A DNA stretch of 41,811 nt from an uncultured Pseudomonas sp. (GTDB taxonomy: Bacteria; Pseudomonadota; Gammaproteobacteria; Pseudomonadales; Pseudomonadaceae), in assembly GCF_913777995.1 (NCBI RefSeq), contig NZ_CAJYVE010000017.1, positions 1 to 41,811 on the forward strand, written 5' to 3'. Below, piece by piece: positions 18,292 to 25,433 of this stretch. Position numbers and translations under genes: made by a program. Under the pieces are notes generated by a model. It was not told the origin of the DNA. It saw only the letters and a program-made list of their open reading frames with translations, and did no database searches. Within the stretch, counting starts at the first letter, position 1, and every line of letters begins with the position of its first letter.

Positions 18292-20222
18292 AGTTGATAG
18301 CGCAGGCTGAGGCTGGTTTGCAGGCGCTGGGCCTGGCGAAAGGATTCGCGCAGGATTCGCCGGTCCAGATGGTTGAGGGTGTCCGGGTCGATGCGGTTGG
18401 AGTACGGCAGGTTTTGCCGGCTCTGCAGCTGGTGCTGCTGCATGCGGGTCTGCTGAATGAAGTGGTAGGCCTCTTCGTAGGCCGCGCCATCCAGCGGGTC
18501 GATGACTTCGCGCTCCACCAGCTGGCGCAGGCGCTCCAGGGTGTTGATGGCGTCGACGCCGTTGGCCAGGGCCAGCAGGCGCGCACCGTCGACGAACGGC
18601 GTCAGGCCCTCGGTCTTGAGGTCCAGGGTGTCTTTGTCGCTGCCCTTGCGGGCCAGCACGAAGTCCTTGAAGCGCCCCACCGGTGGCCGCTGACGCAGCG
18701 CGTTTTCGGCCAGCATGCGCTGGAACAGGCGATTGTCGGCGACCTGGTCGAGGATCAGGCGACGCAGGTAGGCGCCGCCGCTCTCTTCGCCCCACACCAC
18801 GCGCAGGTCGAAATAGATGCTCGACGCCAGCAGGTTTTCGGGCGTCGCTTCACGAATGAACGCCGAGAAGCGCCGCGCCCACTCGCTGCGCGACAGGCAC
18901 AGCTCTGGGTTGCCGGCCATGATGTTGCCCTTGCACAGGCTGAAGCCGCACTGCGCCAGGGCCTGGTTGATGCGCTCGGCGAGCGGTAGCAGGCGGGTGC
19001 GGAACTCTGCGGCCTGCTCGGCGTCTGTCGCTTCGAAGAGAATGCCGTTGTCCTGGTCGGTGTGCAGGGTCTGCTCGCGCCGCCCCTCGCTGCCGAAGCA
19101 CAGCCAGCTGAAGGGAATGCCGGGGTCGCCCTGTTCTTCGAGGGTCAGTTCGATGACCCGGCAGACGGTGTGATCGTTGAGCAGGGTGATGATCTGGGTG
19201 ATCTGTGTGGACGACGCGCCGTGCGCGAGCATGCGGTCGACCAATTGCACGATGTCGCCACGCAGATGTACCAGGGTTTCGATACGCGGCGCGTTGCGAA
19301 TGGTGCGCGCCAGGTGCACCAGGTCGACGCGTTGCAGGGAAAACAGGTCGCGTTCGGAGACCACGCCGCACAGGCGCCCGTCGCGCACCAGGCAGACATG
19401 GGCGATGTGTCGGCCGGTCATGGCAATGGCGGCGTCGAAGGCGCTGGCGTCCGGGCTCAGGTAGAACGGCGACGGGCTCATGAACTGTTCGATGCCCTGG
19501 CTGAAATCGGCGCTGGCATCCGCCACCGCCTCGCGCAGGTCGCGCAGGGTGAAGATGCCCAGCGGCGCCTGACGCTCGTCGACGATCACGATGCTGCCGA
19601 CCTGTTGCTCGTGCATCAGCTTGACCGCTTCACGCATGGGGGTGCCGGGGCGGCACATGACCGGGTGGCGCATGGCCAGTTCGCCGAGCCGGGTGTTCAG
19701 CGAGTACTGGGTGCCCAGGGTCTCTGCCGCGCGTTGCTGGACCTGCTGGTTGACCTGCTCCAGCAGGCTGCTGACCCCGCGCAGGGCGAAGTCGCGAAAG
19801 CAGGTGGAAAGGGAAAACAGTTTGATGAAGGCCTGCTTGTTCAGTTGCAGGCAGAAGGTGTCTTCGGCCGCCAGGTGTTCGGTGCGTGTGGCCCGTTCGC
19901 CCAGCAGTGCCGCCAGCGGAAAGCATTCGCCGGTGGTGATTTCGAAGGTGGTTTCGGTGCCGCGGCGTGCCGAATGCGGACGCTCGCCCACCACACGTCC
20001 CTGCTTGACGATGTGGAAGTGTTCCACAGGGCCGTCGGCGGGCTTGATGATGCTGTCGCCAGCCGCATAGAAGCGCAGTTGGCATTGCTCGACCAGATAC
20101 GCCAGGTGCGCGCTTTCCATCTGGTTGAACGGAGGAAAGCGTTGCAGGAACTGCATGGTGCCGTGGATGTTTTGCAGGACAGCGGTTTTTCCTGCCTCGG
20201 TGAAGGCATCTGCTTTACTCAT
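18288..20222 (-). CDS. cNMP-binding/CBS/DUF294 nucleotidyltransferase-like protein
   Basis: Predicted signalling protein of 644 residues. It has a cyclic-nucleotide-binding-like domain (about 15-140, with FHIVKQGRVVGE and GECFPLAALLGE), two CBS domains (about 170-290), and a GlnD-like nucleotidyltransferase domain with GSEGRREQTLHTDQDNGI. A C-terminal DUF294 helical domain follows. The GS...DxD core is intact, so it could transfer or remove nucleotides, or sense them. I chose ATG 20222 (MSKADAFTEAG); a GTG at 20231 is possible, and neither has a good Shine-Dalgarno sequence. It is coupled to a 3'-5' exonuclease downstream and diverges from a stand-alone receiver gene. No member of this architecture has a firm function to my knowledge. 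Confidence 0.85.
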   Translation of the reverse strand: MSKADAFTEAGKTAVLQNIHGTMQFLQRFPPFNQMESAHLAYLVEQCQLRFYAAGDSIIKPADGPVEHFHIVKQGRVVGERPHSARRGTETTFEITTGECFPLAALLGERATRTEHLAAEDTFCLQLNKQAFIKLFSLSTCFRDFALRGVSSLLEQVNQQVQQRAAETLGTQYSLNTRLGELAMRHPVMCRPGTPMREAVKLMHEQQVGSIVIVDERQAPLGIFTLRDLREAVADASADFSQGIEQFMSPSPFYLSPDASAFDAAIAMTGRHIAHVCLVRDGRLCGVVSERDLFSLQRVDLVHLARTIRNAPRIETLVHLRGDIVQLVDRMLAHGASSTQITQIITLLNDHTVCRVIELTLEEQGDPGIPFSWLCFGSEGRREQTLHTDQDNGILFEATDAEQAAEFRTRLLPLAERINQALAQCGFSLCKGNIMAGNPELCLSRSEWARRFSAFIREATPENLLASSIYFDLRVVWGEESGGAYLRRLILDQVADNRLFQRMLAENALRQRPPVGRFKDFVLARKGSDKDTLDLKTEGLTPFVDGARLLALANGVDAINTLERLRQLVEREVIDPLDGAAYEEAYHFIQQTRMQQHQLQSRQNLPYSNRIDPDTLNHLDRRILRESFRQAQRLQTSLSLRYQL

Positions 20223-20421
20223 GTCGTGCACCGCTTTTTTTGTTGTTCATGACCATGGTCGGTCGCTTGTCGTCCAGTGCCCATTGGACGTAAGTCTATA
20301 AGGATGCGAGCCGTGCAGGGCTGCCCAAGGAGTGGCGCGCCGGGTGAGTCAACTGCCTGGCAGCGTCACGGTTTGTTATTGAAGGATTGGCAGAATACGC
20401 CCAGGCAATGATGAGATTCCA

Positions 20422-20871
20422 ATGACCGATCACGACATTCTCAGCGACGAGGAACTCGACGCCCTCCAGGAAGTGATGCTGACCCAGACCCGTGAGGTCG
20501 CGCAGCGGGTGCTCATCGTCGACGATGACCTAGATGCTCGCGAGCTGCTGGCTGAAATTCTCAACCTCCACGACATCAGTTGCATGACCGCGCCCGGCAG
20601 TGCCGAGGCGCTTGAAGTGCTGAACAGCCGCGAGTCCATCGGCCTGTTGATCACCGACCTGCGCATGGCGCCCTGCGATGGCCTGGAGCTGATTCGCCGG
20701 GTACGCGATTCTGCCCGCGCGGAATTGCCGATCATCATCGTTTCCGGTGATGCCAGCGTGCGCGACGCCATCGATGCGATGCACCTGAGCGTGGTGGATT
20801 TCCTGCTCAAGCCGATCAACACCAAGCAACTGGTGAAGCTGGTCAGGCGCGAGCTGGGCATCAATGCCTGA
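20422..20871 (+). CDS. stand-alone response-regulator receiver protein
   Basis: Protein of 149 residues made of an acidic N-terminal extension (about 1-28) and one receiver domain with no output domain. Asp34-36 (VDDDLD) binds Mg, Asp79 (LITDLRMAPCDG) is the phospho-acceptor, and Ser108 and Lys130 (FLLKPINTK) complete the site. It probably acts by protein contact, as CheY or phosphorelay intermediates do. It diverges from the cNMP/CBS gene, with 199 bases between them that include an inverted GTCCA/TGGAC at about 20273-20290. No kinase is adjacent. The partner is unknown. Confidence 0.85.
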   Translation: MTDHDILSDEELDALQEVMLTQTREVAQRVLIVDDDLDARELLAEILNLHDISCMTAPGSAEALEVLNSRESIGLLITDLRMAPCDGLELIRRVRDSARAELPIIIVSGDASVRDAIDAMHLSVVDFLLKPINTKQLVKLVRRELGINA

Positions 20872-20878
20872 CAACCCC

Positions 20879-20932
20879 CGTAGAAGCGGCTTCAGCCGCG
20901 ACAAGCTTGCGGGCTGAAGTCGTTTCTACGGA
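20879..20932. repeat. REP pair between convergent genes
   Basis: CGTAGAAGCGGCTTCAGCCG pairs with a partner ending CTGAAGTCGTTTCTACG, with some mismatches. It lies in the 70-base space between the receiver gene and malate synthase G, both of which end here, and could act as a shared transcription stop. Confidence 0.65.
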
Positions 20933-20941
20933 GGCAGTTCC

Positions 20942-23116
20942 CTAGCGGTTGGCGGCCTTGAACTCGCGGCGCCGACGGTGCAGCACCGGCTCGGTGTAGC
21001 CGTTGGGCTGGCGGGTGCCTTCAAGTACCAGTTCCAGCGCGGCCTGGAAGGCGATGTTGCTGTCGAAGTCCGGCGCCAGCGGGCGGTACGCCGCGTCACT
21101 GGCATTCTGCCGGTCCACCACCACGGCCATGCGCCGGAAACTCTCCAGCACCTGCTCGCGGCTGACCACGCCATGGCGCAGCCAGTTGGCGATGTGCTGG
21201 CTGGAGATGCGCAGGGTCGCGCGGTCTTCCATCAGGCCGACATCGTTGATGTCCGGCACCTTCGAACAGCCCACGCCCTGGTCGATCCAACGCACCACGT
21301 AGCCGAGGATGCCCTGGGCGTTGTTGTCCAGCTCGTTGCGCAGCTCGTCGGCACTCCAGTCGGTGTGCGGCGCCAGGGGGATGGTGAGGATGTCGTCCAC
21401 CGACGCCGGTTCACGGCGCGCCAGTTCCGCCTGGCGGGCGAACACATCGACCTTGTGGTAGTGCAGGGCATGCAGCACCGCCGCCGTGGGTGAAGGCACC
21501 CACGCGGTGTTGGCCCCGGCCAGCGGGTGAGCGATCTTCTGCTCGAGCATCGCCGCCATCAGGTCGGGCATCGCCCACATGCCCTTGCCGATTTGCGCAC
21601 GGCCCTGCAGCCCGCAGCGCAGGCCAACGTCGACGTTGGAGTTCTCGTAGGCACCAATCCATTTCTCGGCCTTCATCTGCGCCTTGCGCACCATCGGGCC
21701 GGCTTCCATGGAGGTGTGGATCTCGTCGCCGGTGCGGTCGAGGAAACCGGTGTTGATGAACACCACGCGTTCGCGGGCGGCCTGGATGCAGGCCTTGAGG
21801 TTGACCGAGGTGCGCCGCTCTTCGTCCATGATGCCGACCTTCAGCGTGTTACGCGGCAGGCCCAGTACGCCCTCGACGCGCTCGAACAGCAGGTTGGCGA
21901 AGGCCACTTCCTCGGGGCCGTGCATCTTCGGCTTGACGATGTACACCGAGCCGCTGCGGCTGTTGGCCCGCGAGGTGTTGCCCTTGAGGTCGTGGATGGC
22001 CACCAGGCTGGTGACCAGGGCGTCGAGAATGCCTTCCGGTACTTCCTGGCCGTCACGGTCGAGAATGGCGTCGATGGTCATCAGGTGGCCGACGTTGCGG
22101 ATGAACAGCAGCGAACGGCCATGCAGGGTCAGCTCACCGCCGTCTGGCGTGGTGTAGCAGCGGTCGGGGTTCATGGTACGGGTGAAGGTCTGCCCGCCCT
22201 TGGTCAGCGTCTCGGCCAGGTCGCCCTTCATCAGGCCCAGCCAGTTGCGGTACACCAGGGTCTTGTCGGCGGCGTCTACGGCGGCAATGGAGTCTTCGCA
22301 GTCCATGATGGTGGTCAGCGCCGCTTCCAGGAGGATGTCCTTGACCCCGGCAGCGTCGGTCTGCCCGATGGGGCTGCTGGCGTCGACCTGGATTTCCAGG
22401 TGCAGGCCATGGTGCTTGAGCAGCACAGCGATCGGTGCGGCGGCATCGCCCTGGAAGCCGACCAGTTGGGCAGGGTCCTGCAGCAGGGTCTGGCTGCCGT
22501 CGCGCAGGGCCACTACCAGCTTGCCGTCGATCAGGTGGTAGGCGGTGGCATCGACGTGCGAGCCGTTGGCCAAGGGTACGGCTTGGTCGAGCAGGGCGCG
22601 GCCGAAGGCGATGACCTTGTCGCCGCGCACCCGGTTGTAGCCCGGCCCGCGCTGTGCGCCGCCTTCTTCACCGATGGCGTCGGTGCCGTACAGCGCATCG
22701 TATAGCGAGCCCCAGCGGGCATTGGCGGCGTTGAGGGCAAAGCGGGCGTTCATCACCGGCACCACCAGCTGCGGGCCGGCCATGCGGGCGATCTCGTCGT
22801 CTACGCCGGTGGTGCTGACGTCCACGCTGCCGGGGTCTGGCAGCAGGTAGCCGATGTCCTGCAGAAAACGCTTGTAGGCCGCCGCATCCAGCGGCTGGTC
22901 TGCGTGTTCGCGGTGCCAGGTGTCGATCCTGGCTTGCAGCTCGTCGCGCTTGGCCAGCAAGGCGCGGTTCTTGGGAGCCAGCTCGTGAATCAGTGCATCC
23001 GCCCCGGTCCAGAAGGCCGCGGCATCGACGCCGGTCCCGGGGACTGCTTCGTTCTGCACGAAGTCGAACAGGATCTTGGCGACCTGCAGGTCGCCGACTT
23101 GAACGTATTCAGTCAT
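20942..23116 (-). CDS. glcB: malate synthase G
   Basis: Single-chain malate synthase of 724 residues, full length for the G isoform. It condenses glyoxylate with acetyl-CoA to malate for growth on C2 compounds and glycolate. Recognisable segments are the N-terminal [19 protein letters not shown], the TIM-barrel stretch [44 protein letters not shown] and the C-terminal [16 protein letters not shown]. The glyoxylate/Mg residues of the family lie in these blocks. It stands alone, with no glcDEF genes nearby, as is usual in P. putida-group genomes. It is convergent with the receiver gene. Glyoxylate made from glycine could feed it, a loose link with the sarcosine block. Confidence 0.95.
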   Translation of the reverse strand: MTEYVQVGDLQVAKILFDFVQNEAVPGTGVDAAAFWTGADALIHELAPKNRALLAKRDELQARIDTWHREHADQPLDAAAYKRFLQDIGYLLPDPGSVDVSTTGVDDEIARMAGPQLVVPVMNARFALNAANARWGSLYDALYGTDAIGEEGGAQRGPGYNRVRGDKVIAFGRALLDQAVPLANGSHVDATAYHLIDGKLVVALRDGSQTLLQDPAQLVGFQGDAAAPIAVLLKHHGLHLEIQVDASSPIGQTDAAGVKDILLEAALTTIMDCEDSIAAVDAADKTLVYRNWLGLMKGDLAETLTKGGQTFTRTMNPDRCYTTPDGGELTLHGRSLLFIRNVGHLMTIDAILDRDGQEVPEGILDALVTSLVAIHDLKGNTSRANSRSGSVYIVKPKMHGPEEVAFANLLFERVEGVLGLPRNTLKVGIMDEERRTSVNLKACIQAARERVVFINTGFLDRTGDEIHTSMEAGPMVRKAQMKAEKWIGAYENSNVDVGLRCGLQGRAQIGKGMWAMPDLMAAMLEQKIAHPLAGANTAWVPSPTAAVLHALHYHKVDVFARQAELARREPASVDDILTIPLAPHTDWSADELRNELDNNAQGILGYVVRWIDQGVGCSKVPDINDVGLMEDRATLRISSQHIANWLRHGVVSREQVLESFRRMAVVVDRQNASDAAYRPLAPDFDSNIAFQAALELVLEGTRQPNGYTEPVLHRRRREFKAANR

Positions 23117-23353
23117 TGCACTTGCCTCACTCAGCTCAGCGGTGGAGCGCCCGGTTCGCGAGCACGAAAATTGGAAAGGGTTTACTTATGTAGTGCGCGC
23201 CGGGGAATACTACATGAGGAATGCGCGCGTGAAAATGCGACCAAATACGTCATTAAACGACTGGATTTTTCCATTGGGTCACGCATGTCGTGGCGACGTC
23301 GTGCGTTGATTGGAGTTTTCCCTACTCAAGCCAATGCCGTTCGATGAGACCGG

Positions 23354-23430
23354 GTAGGAGTGCCTTCAGCCGCGAAGTCATTCATGTTTGTAGCAAATTG
23401 AGTGAATTTCCCGGCGATTTCGCGGCTTAA
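23354..23430. repeat. REP pair
   Basis: GTAGGAGTGCCTTCAGCCGC at 23354 faces ATTTCGCGGCTTAA at about 23417-23430. It is shorter and less regular than its neighbours, probably a decayed copy. Confidence 0.55.
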
Positions 23431-23473
23431 ATGATCAGTATTGCGGCTAGAGCCAATACTGGTCAGTTAGGCC

Positions 23474-23562
23474 GTGGGAGCGAGCTTGCTCGCGAAGGCG
23501 GCGTCACGTTCACAGCAAATTCAGCGACTTTGCCCGCTTTTCGCGAGCAAGCTCGCTCCCAC
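23474..23562. repeat. perfect REPIN
   Basis: The arms 23474-23496 and 23540-23562 are 23-base perfect inverted copies built on GAGCGAGCTTGCTCGCGAA. The spacer carries GCGTCACGTTCACAGCAAAT, shared with the copy at 27629. It is the best preserved REPIN in the window. Confidence 0.85.
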
Positions 23563-23704
23563 AAAGCCGCAAGGCTCTTAATCGAACAGTATTGCGGCTA
23601 GAGCCGCTCCCAGTGTGTCAGTTAACCTTCGGCAAAGGCCAGGCCGCGAGGCCTGCCTATACTTGCCGGAAAGTGTGCTGCGCATCCAACAAGAGGAATT
23701 GCCT

Positions 23705-24217
23705 GTGGATCATTTGGTCGTCACCGTGGTTGCCCCTGACAAACCGGGGCAGGTGGAACGCATCGCCCACTGTATCGCCGAACAGGGCGGCAACTGGCTG
23801 GAAAGCCGTATGTCGCGCCTGGCCGGGCAGTTCGCCGGGATTCTGCGCGTCAGCGTGCCAGCAGAGCGCCACGCGCAATTGGTGGCCGCGCTGCACGAGT
23901 TGTCGGCCCACGACATTCGTGTGCTGCTCGCCGAAGACAGCGAACAGCAACCCGCCGCCAGCATGCCCATCCACATGTCGCTGGTGGGCAACGACCGCCC
24001 GGGCATCGTTCGCGACATCACCCGCCTGCTCGCCGGGCAGGGCGTCAACGTGGAGCGCTTGGTGACCGACGTACACACCGCCCCGATGAGCGGCGAGTGG
24101 CTGTTTCGCGCCAACGCCGTACTCGGCGTGCCCCACGGCCTGACCCTGGAAGACCTGCAGGCGCACCTGGAAACCCTGGCCGACGACCTGATGGTGGAGC
24201 TGCGCGAAGAGGAATGA
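23705..24217 (+). CDS. double-ACT-domain protein, GcvR family
   Basis: Cytoplasmic regulator-like protein of 170 residues with two ACT domains: about 1-80 (MDHLVVTVVAPDKPGQVERIA) and 88-165 (MPIHMSLVGNDRPGIVRDITRLL). It has no DNA-binding domain. In E. coli GcvR binds glycine and restrains GcvA. I chose GTG 23705, because AGAGGAA at 23692-23698 is well placed and the protein then starts exactly at the first ACT domain. An upstream in-frame ATG (23615) would add a repeat-derived leader. Its place beside malate synthase and near a glycine-producing sox operon suggests a link to glycine/glyoxylate, but this is inference. Confidence 0.8.
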   Translation: MDHLVVTVVAPDKPGQVERIAHCIAEQGGNWLESRMSRLAGQFAGILRVSVPAERHAQLVAALHELSAHDIRVLLAEDSEQQPAASMPIHMSLVGNDRPGIVRDITRLLAGQGVNVERLVTDVHTAPMSGEWLFRANAVLGVPHGLTLEDLQAHLETLADDLMVELREEE

Positions 24218-24224
24218 CGCTGTA

Positions 24225-24252
24225 CGGCGCCGAGACGCGAAGCTCGGCGCCG
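24225..24252. terminator. hairpin between convergent genes
   Basis: CGGCGCCGAG (24225-24234) and CTCGGCGCCG (24243-24252) are perfect ten-base arms around an eight-base loop. It lies between the ends of the GcvR-like gene and the bacteriocin cluster, so it could serve both. The T-tract is poor (CCGTTATT). Confidence 0.5.
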
Positions 24253-24259
24253 CCGTTAT

Positions 24260-25096
24260 TCAGGTGGGCGTGGCTGCCCGGCGCAGGAGTGCCTGGAAGG
24301 GCGCGTCCTGAGTCAGGTCGACATGGCCGCCCAGCGTTTGCTGAAAGGCCGAGATGGCCTGCTCGATGCTGTTTTTGAGCGTCGCATAGGCTATGTCGAC
24401 CACGGCGCTGGCCTGCGGCCCCAGAGCCCCGCTGATTGATGTATTGGCCCCAAGCCTGGCGGCCTCGAGGCGGGCCTGTTCTTCAGCCTGGTGCAGCGCC
24501 GGCAGGCGCGTCGCTTCCTCTTGCTCGCGCTGTGCTCGTTGCCTGGAGTCTTCGAGCTCCAGGCGAGCGCGTTGACGAGCTTCTTCCACTTGCCTGCGGG
24601 CCAGTTCACGCGCGGCCTCTTCAGCCTGTTGCTCGGCCAGACGGCGCGCGGCCTCCGCCGCCAGCCGTTCGGCATGCTGACGGGCCATTTCTTCGGCATG
24701 GCGTACGGCGGCCAAATGTTCCTCATGGCGCAGCCGCCCGACGATGGGCGCTACGCGCTGGGCGAACTCGTTCAGGAAGCGCGTGGACTCCAGGACAAAG
24801 TGGGCATTCTGGATCGACGGCAGAAGACCGATACCCGTGATGCCCTGGTTACGGTGGTGCAGGTAATGTTCGATGCCAGGCTTGGTGTAAGGCTGGTTGC
24901 CCAGAAACTGGCGGGCGTCGGCGATATCCTGCGGAGCAAGCTCGGCGTACTTCCTGTGCGCCAGTTGCTCGGCGGCGATACGGTGGCGGTCGACGACGTG
25001 TGAGCCGGGCAGGCCAGGGGTGTGCTCGACCAGCGCGCTGACCTCATGTTGCAGGAAATCAGGTAGCTGGCTGAAGTGATGGTGAAATTCTTCCAT
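24260..25096 (-). CDS. unrecognised coiled-coil protein, third gene of the bacteriocin cluster
   Basis: Protein of 278 residues that I do not recognise. Residues 1-110 are His-rich and probably globular (MEEFHHHFSQLPDFLQHEVS, then SHVVDRHRIAAEQLAHRKYAE). Residues about 120-215 are a long Ala/Glu/Arg/Gln-rich coiled coil. The last 60 (SISGALGPQASAVVDIAYATLKNSIEQAISAFQQ) look like an amphipathic helical domain. There is no signal peptide, membrane segment or nuclease motif. Its ATG is 40 bases after the immunity stop, with GAGGA upstream, so it is probably in the pyocin operon. The coiled coil resembles that of the pyocin in composition. It could be a release or adaptor factor, a second immunity-type factor, or the remnant of another bacteriocin lacking its killing domain. 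Confidence 0.6.
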   Translation of the reverse strand: MEEFHHHFSQLPDFLQHEVSALVEHTPGLPGSHVVDRHRIAAEQLAHRKYAELAPQDIADARQFLGNQPYTKPGIEHYLHHRNQGITGIGLLPSIQNAHFVLESTRFLNEFAQRVAPIVGRLRHEEHLAAVRHAEEMARQHAERLAAEAARRLAEQQAEEAARELARRQVEEARQRARLELEDSRQRAQREQEEATRLPALHQAEEQARLEAARLGANTSISGALGPQASAVVDIAYATLKNSIEQAISAFQQTLGGHVDLTQDAPFQALLRRAATPT

Positions 25097-25136
25097 GAAG
25101 TGTGTCCTCGGTGTGATCGTGTGGTGTTGAGTGATT

Positions 25137-25433
25137 TCAGTGGTCGGAGCTGTCGCTGTCAGGCGCCTTGAAGCCCGGCTTGCCGTTTTGTGCGCGCCAG
25201 TCCTTGATGGACTTCAACACACCGTCAGGGCTGTCCTCCTGGTCGGCTGCGGGCCAGAAGATCAGGTCGGAGCCGGCAGGGTGTCCAGTCACTTTCCTGA
25301 AATGAGCTACGAACTTCGTTGTATAGCGATCCAGTGCTTTTCCAGACATGCCCTTCGGGGGGCTAAAGAGCGGGTCTATAAGCGCTCGGAACTCTTGTTC
25401 TGTATAATCTTCAAGTTTCTCTTTAAGGTTCAT
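25137..25433 (-). CDS. bacteriocin immunity protein, Im9/pyocin class
   Basis: Cytoplasmic inhibitor of 98 residues of the colicin E-type/S-pyocin DNase immunity family, a four-helix protein. LEDYTEQEFRALI matches helix I, and GHPAGSDLIFWP (50-61) matches the conserved helix III segment, with Asp56 kept. The Tyr-Tyr hot-spot of Im9 is Phe59-Trp60 here. DSPDGVLKSIKDWRAQNGKPGFK matches helix IV. Its start overlaps the end of the DNase gene by 11 bases, the standard toxin-immunity coupling. The gene is clearly AT-richer than the surrounding chromosome, as expected of a swapped module. Confidence 0.93.
   Translation of the reverse strand: MNLKEKLEDYTEQEFRALIDPLFSPPKGMSGKALDRYTTKFVAHFRKVTGHPAGSDLIFWPAADQEDSPDGVLKSIKDWRAQNGKPGFKAPDSDSSDH

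Larger units (their letters stand above)
23117..23704. other. intergenic region between glcB and the GcvR-like gene
   Basis: No gene seen. From left to right it holds the glcB promoter region (about 23120-23330, somewhat AT-richer), a REP pair (23354-23430), two inverted copies of the CAGTATTGCGGCTAG/CCAATACTGGTCAGTTAG motif (23432-23450 and 23453-23470), a perfect REPIN (23474-23562) and another motif copy (about 23579-23600). The GcvR-like promoter must lie in the last 100 bases. Confidence 0.55.
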
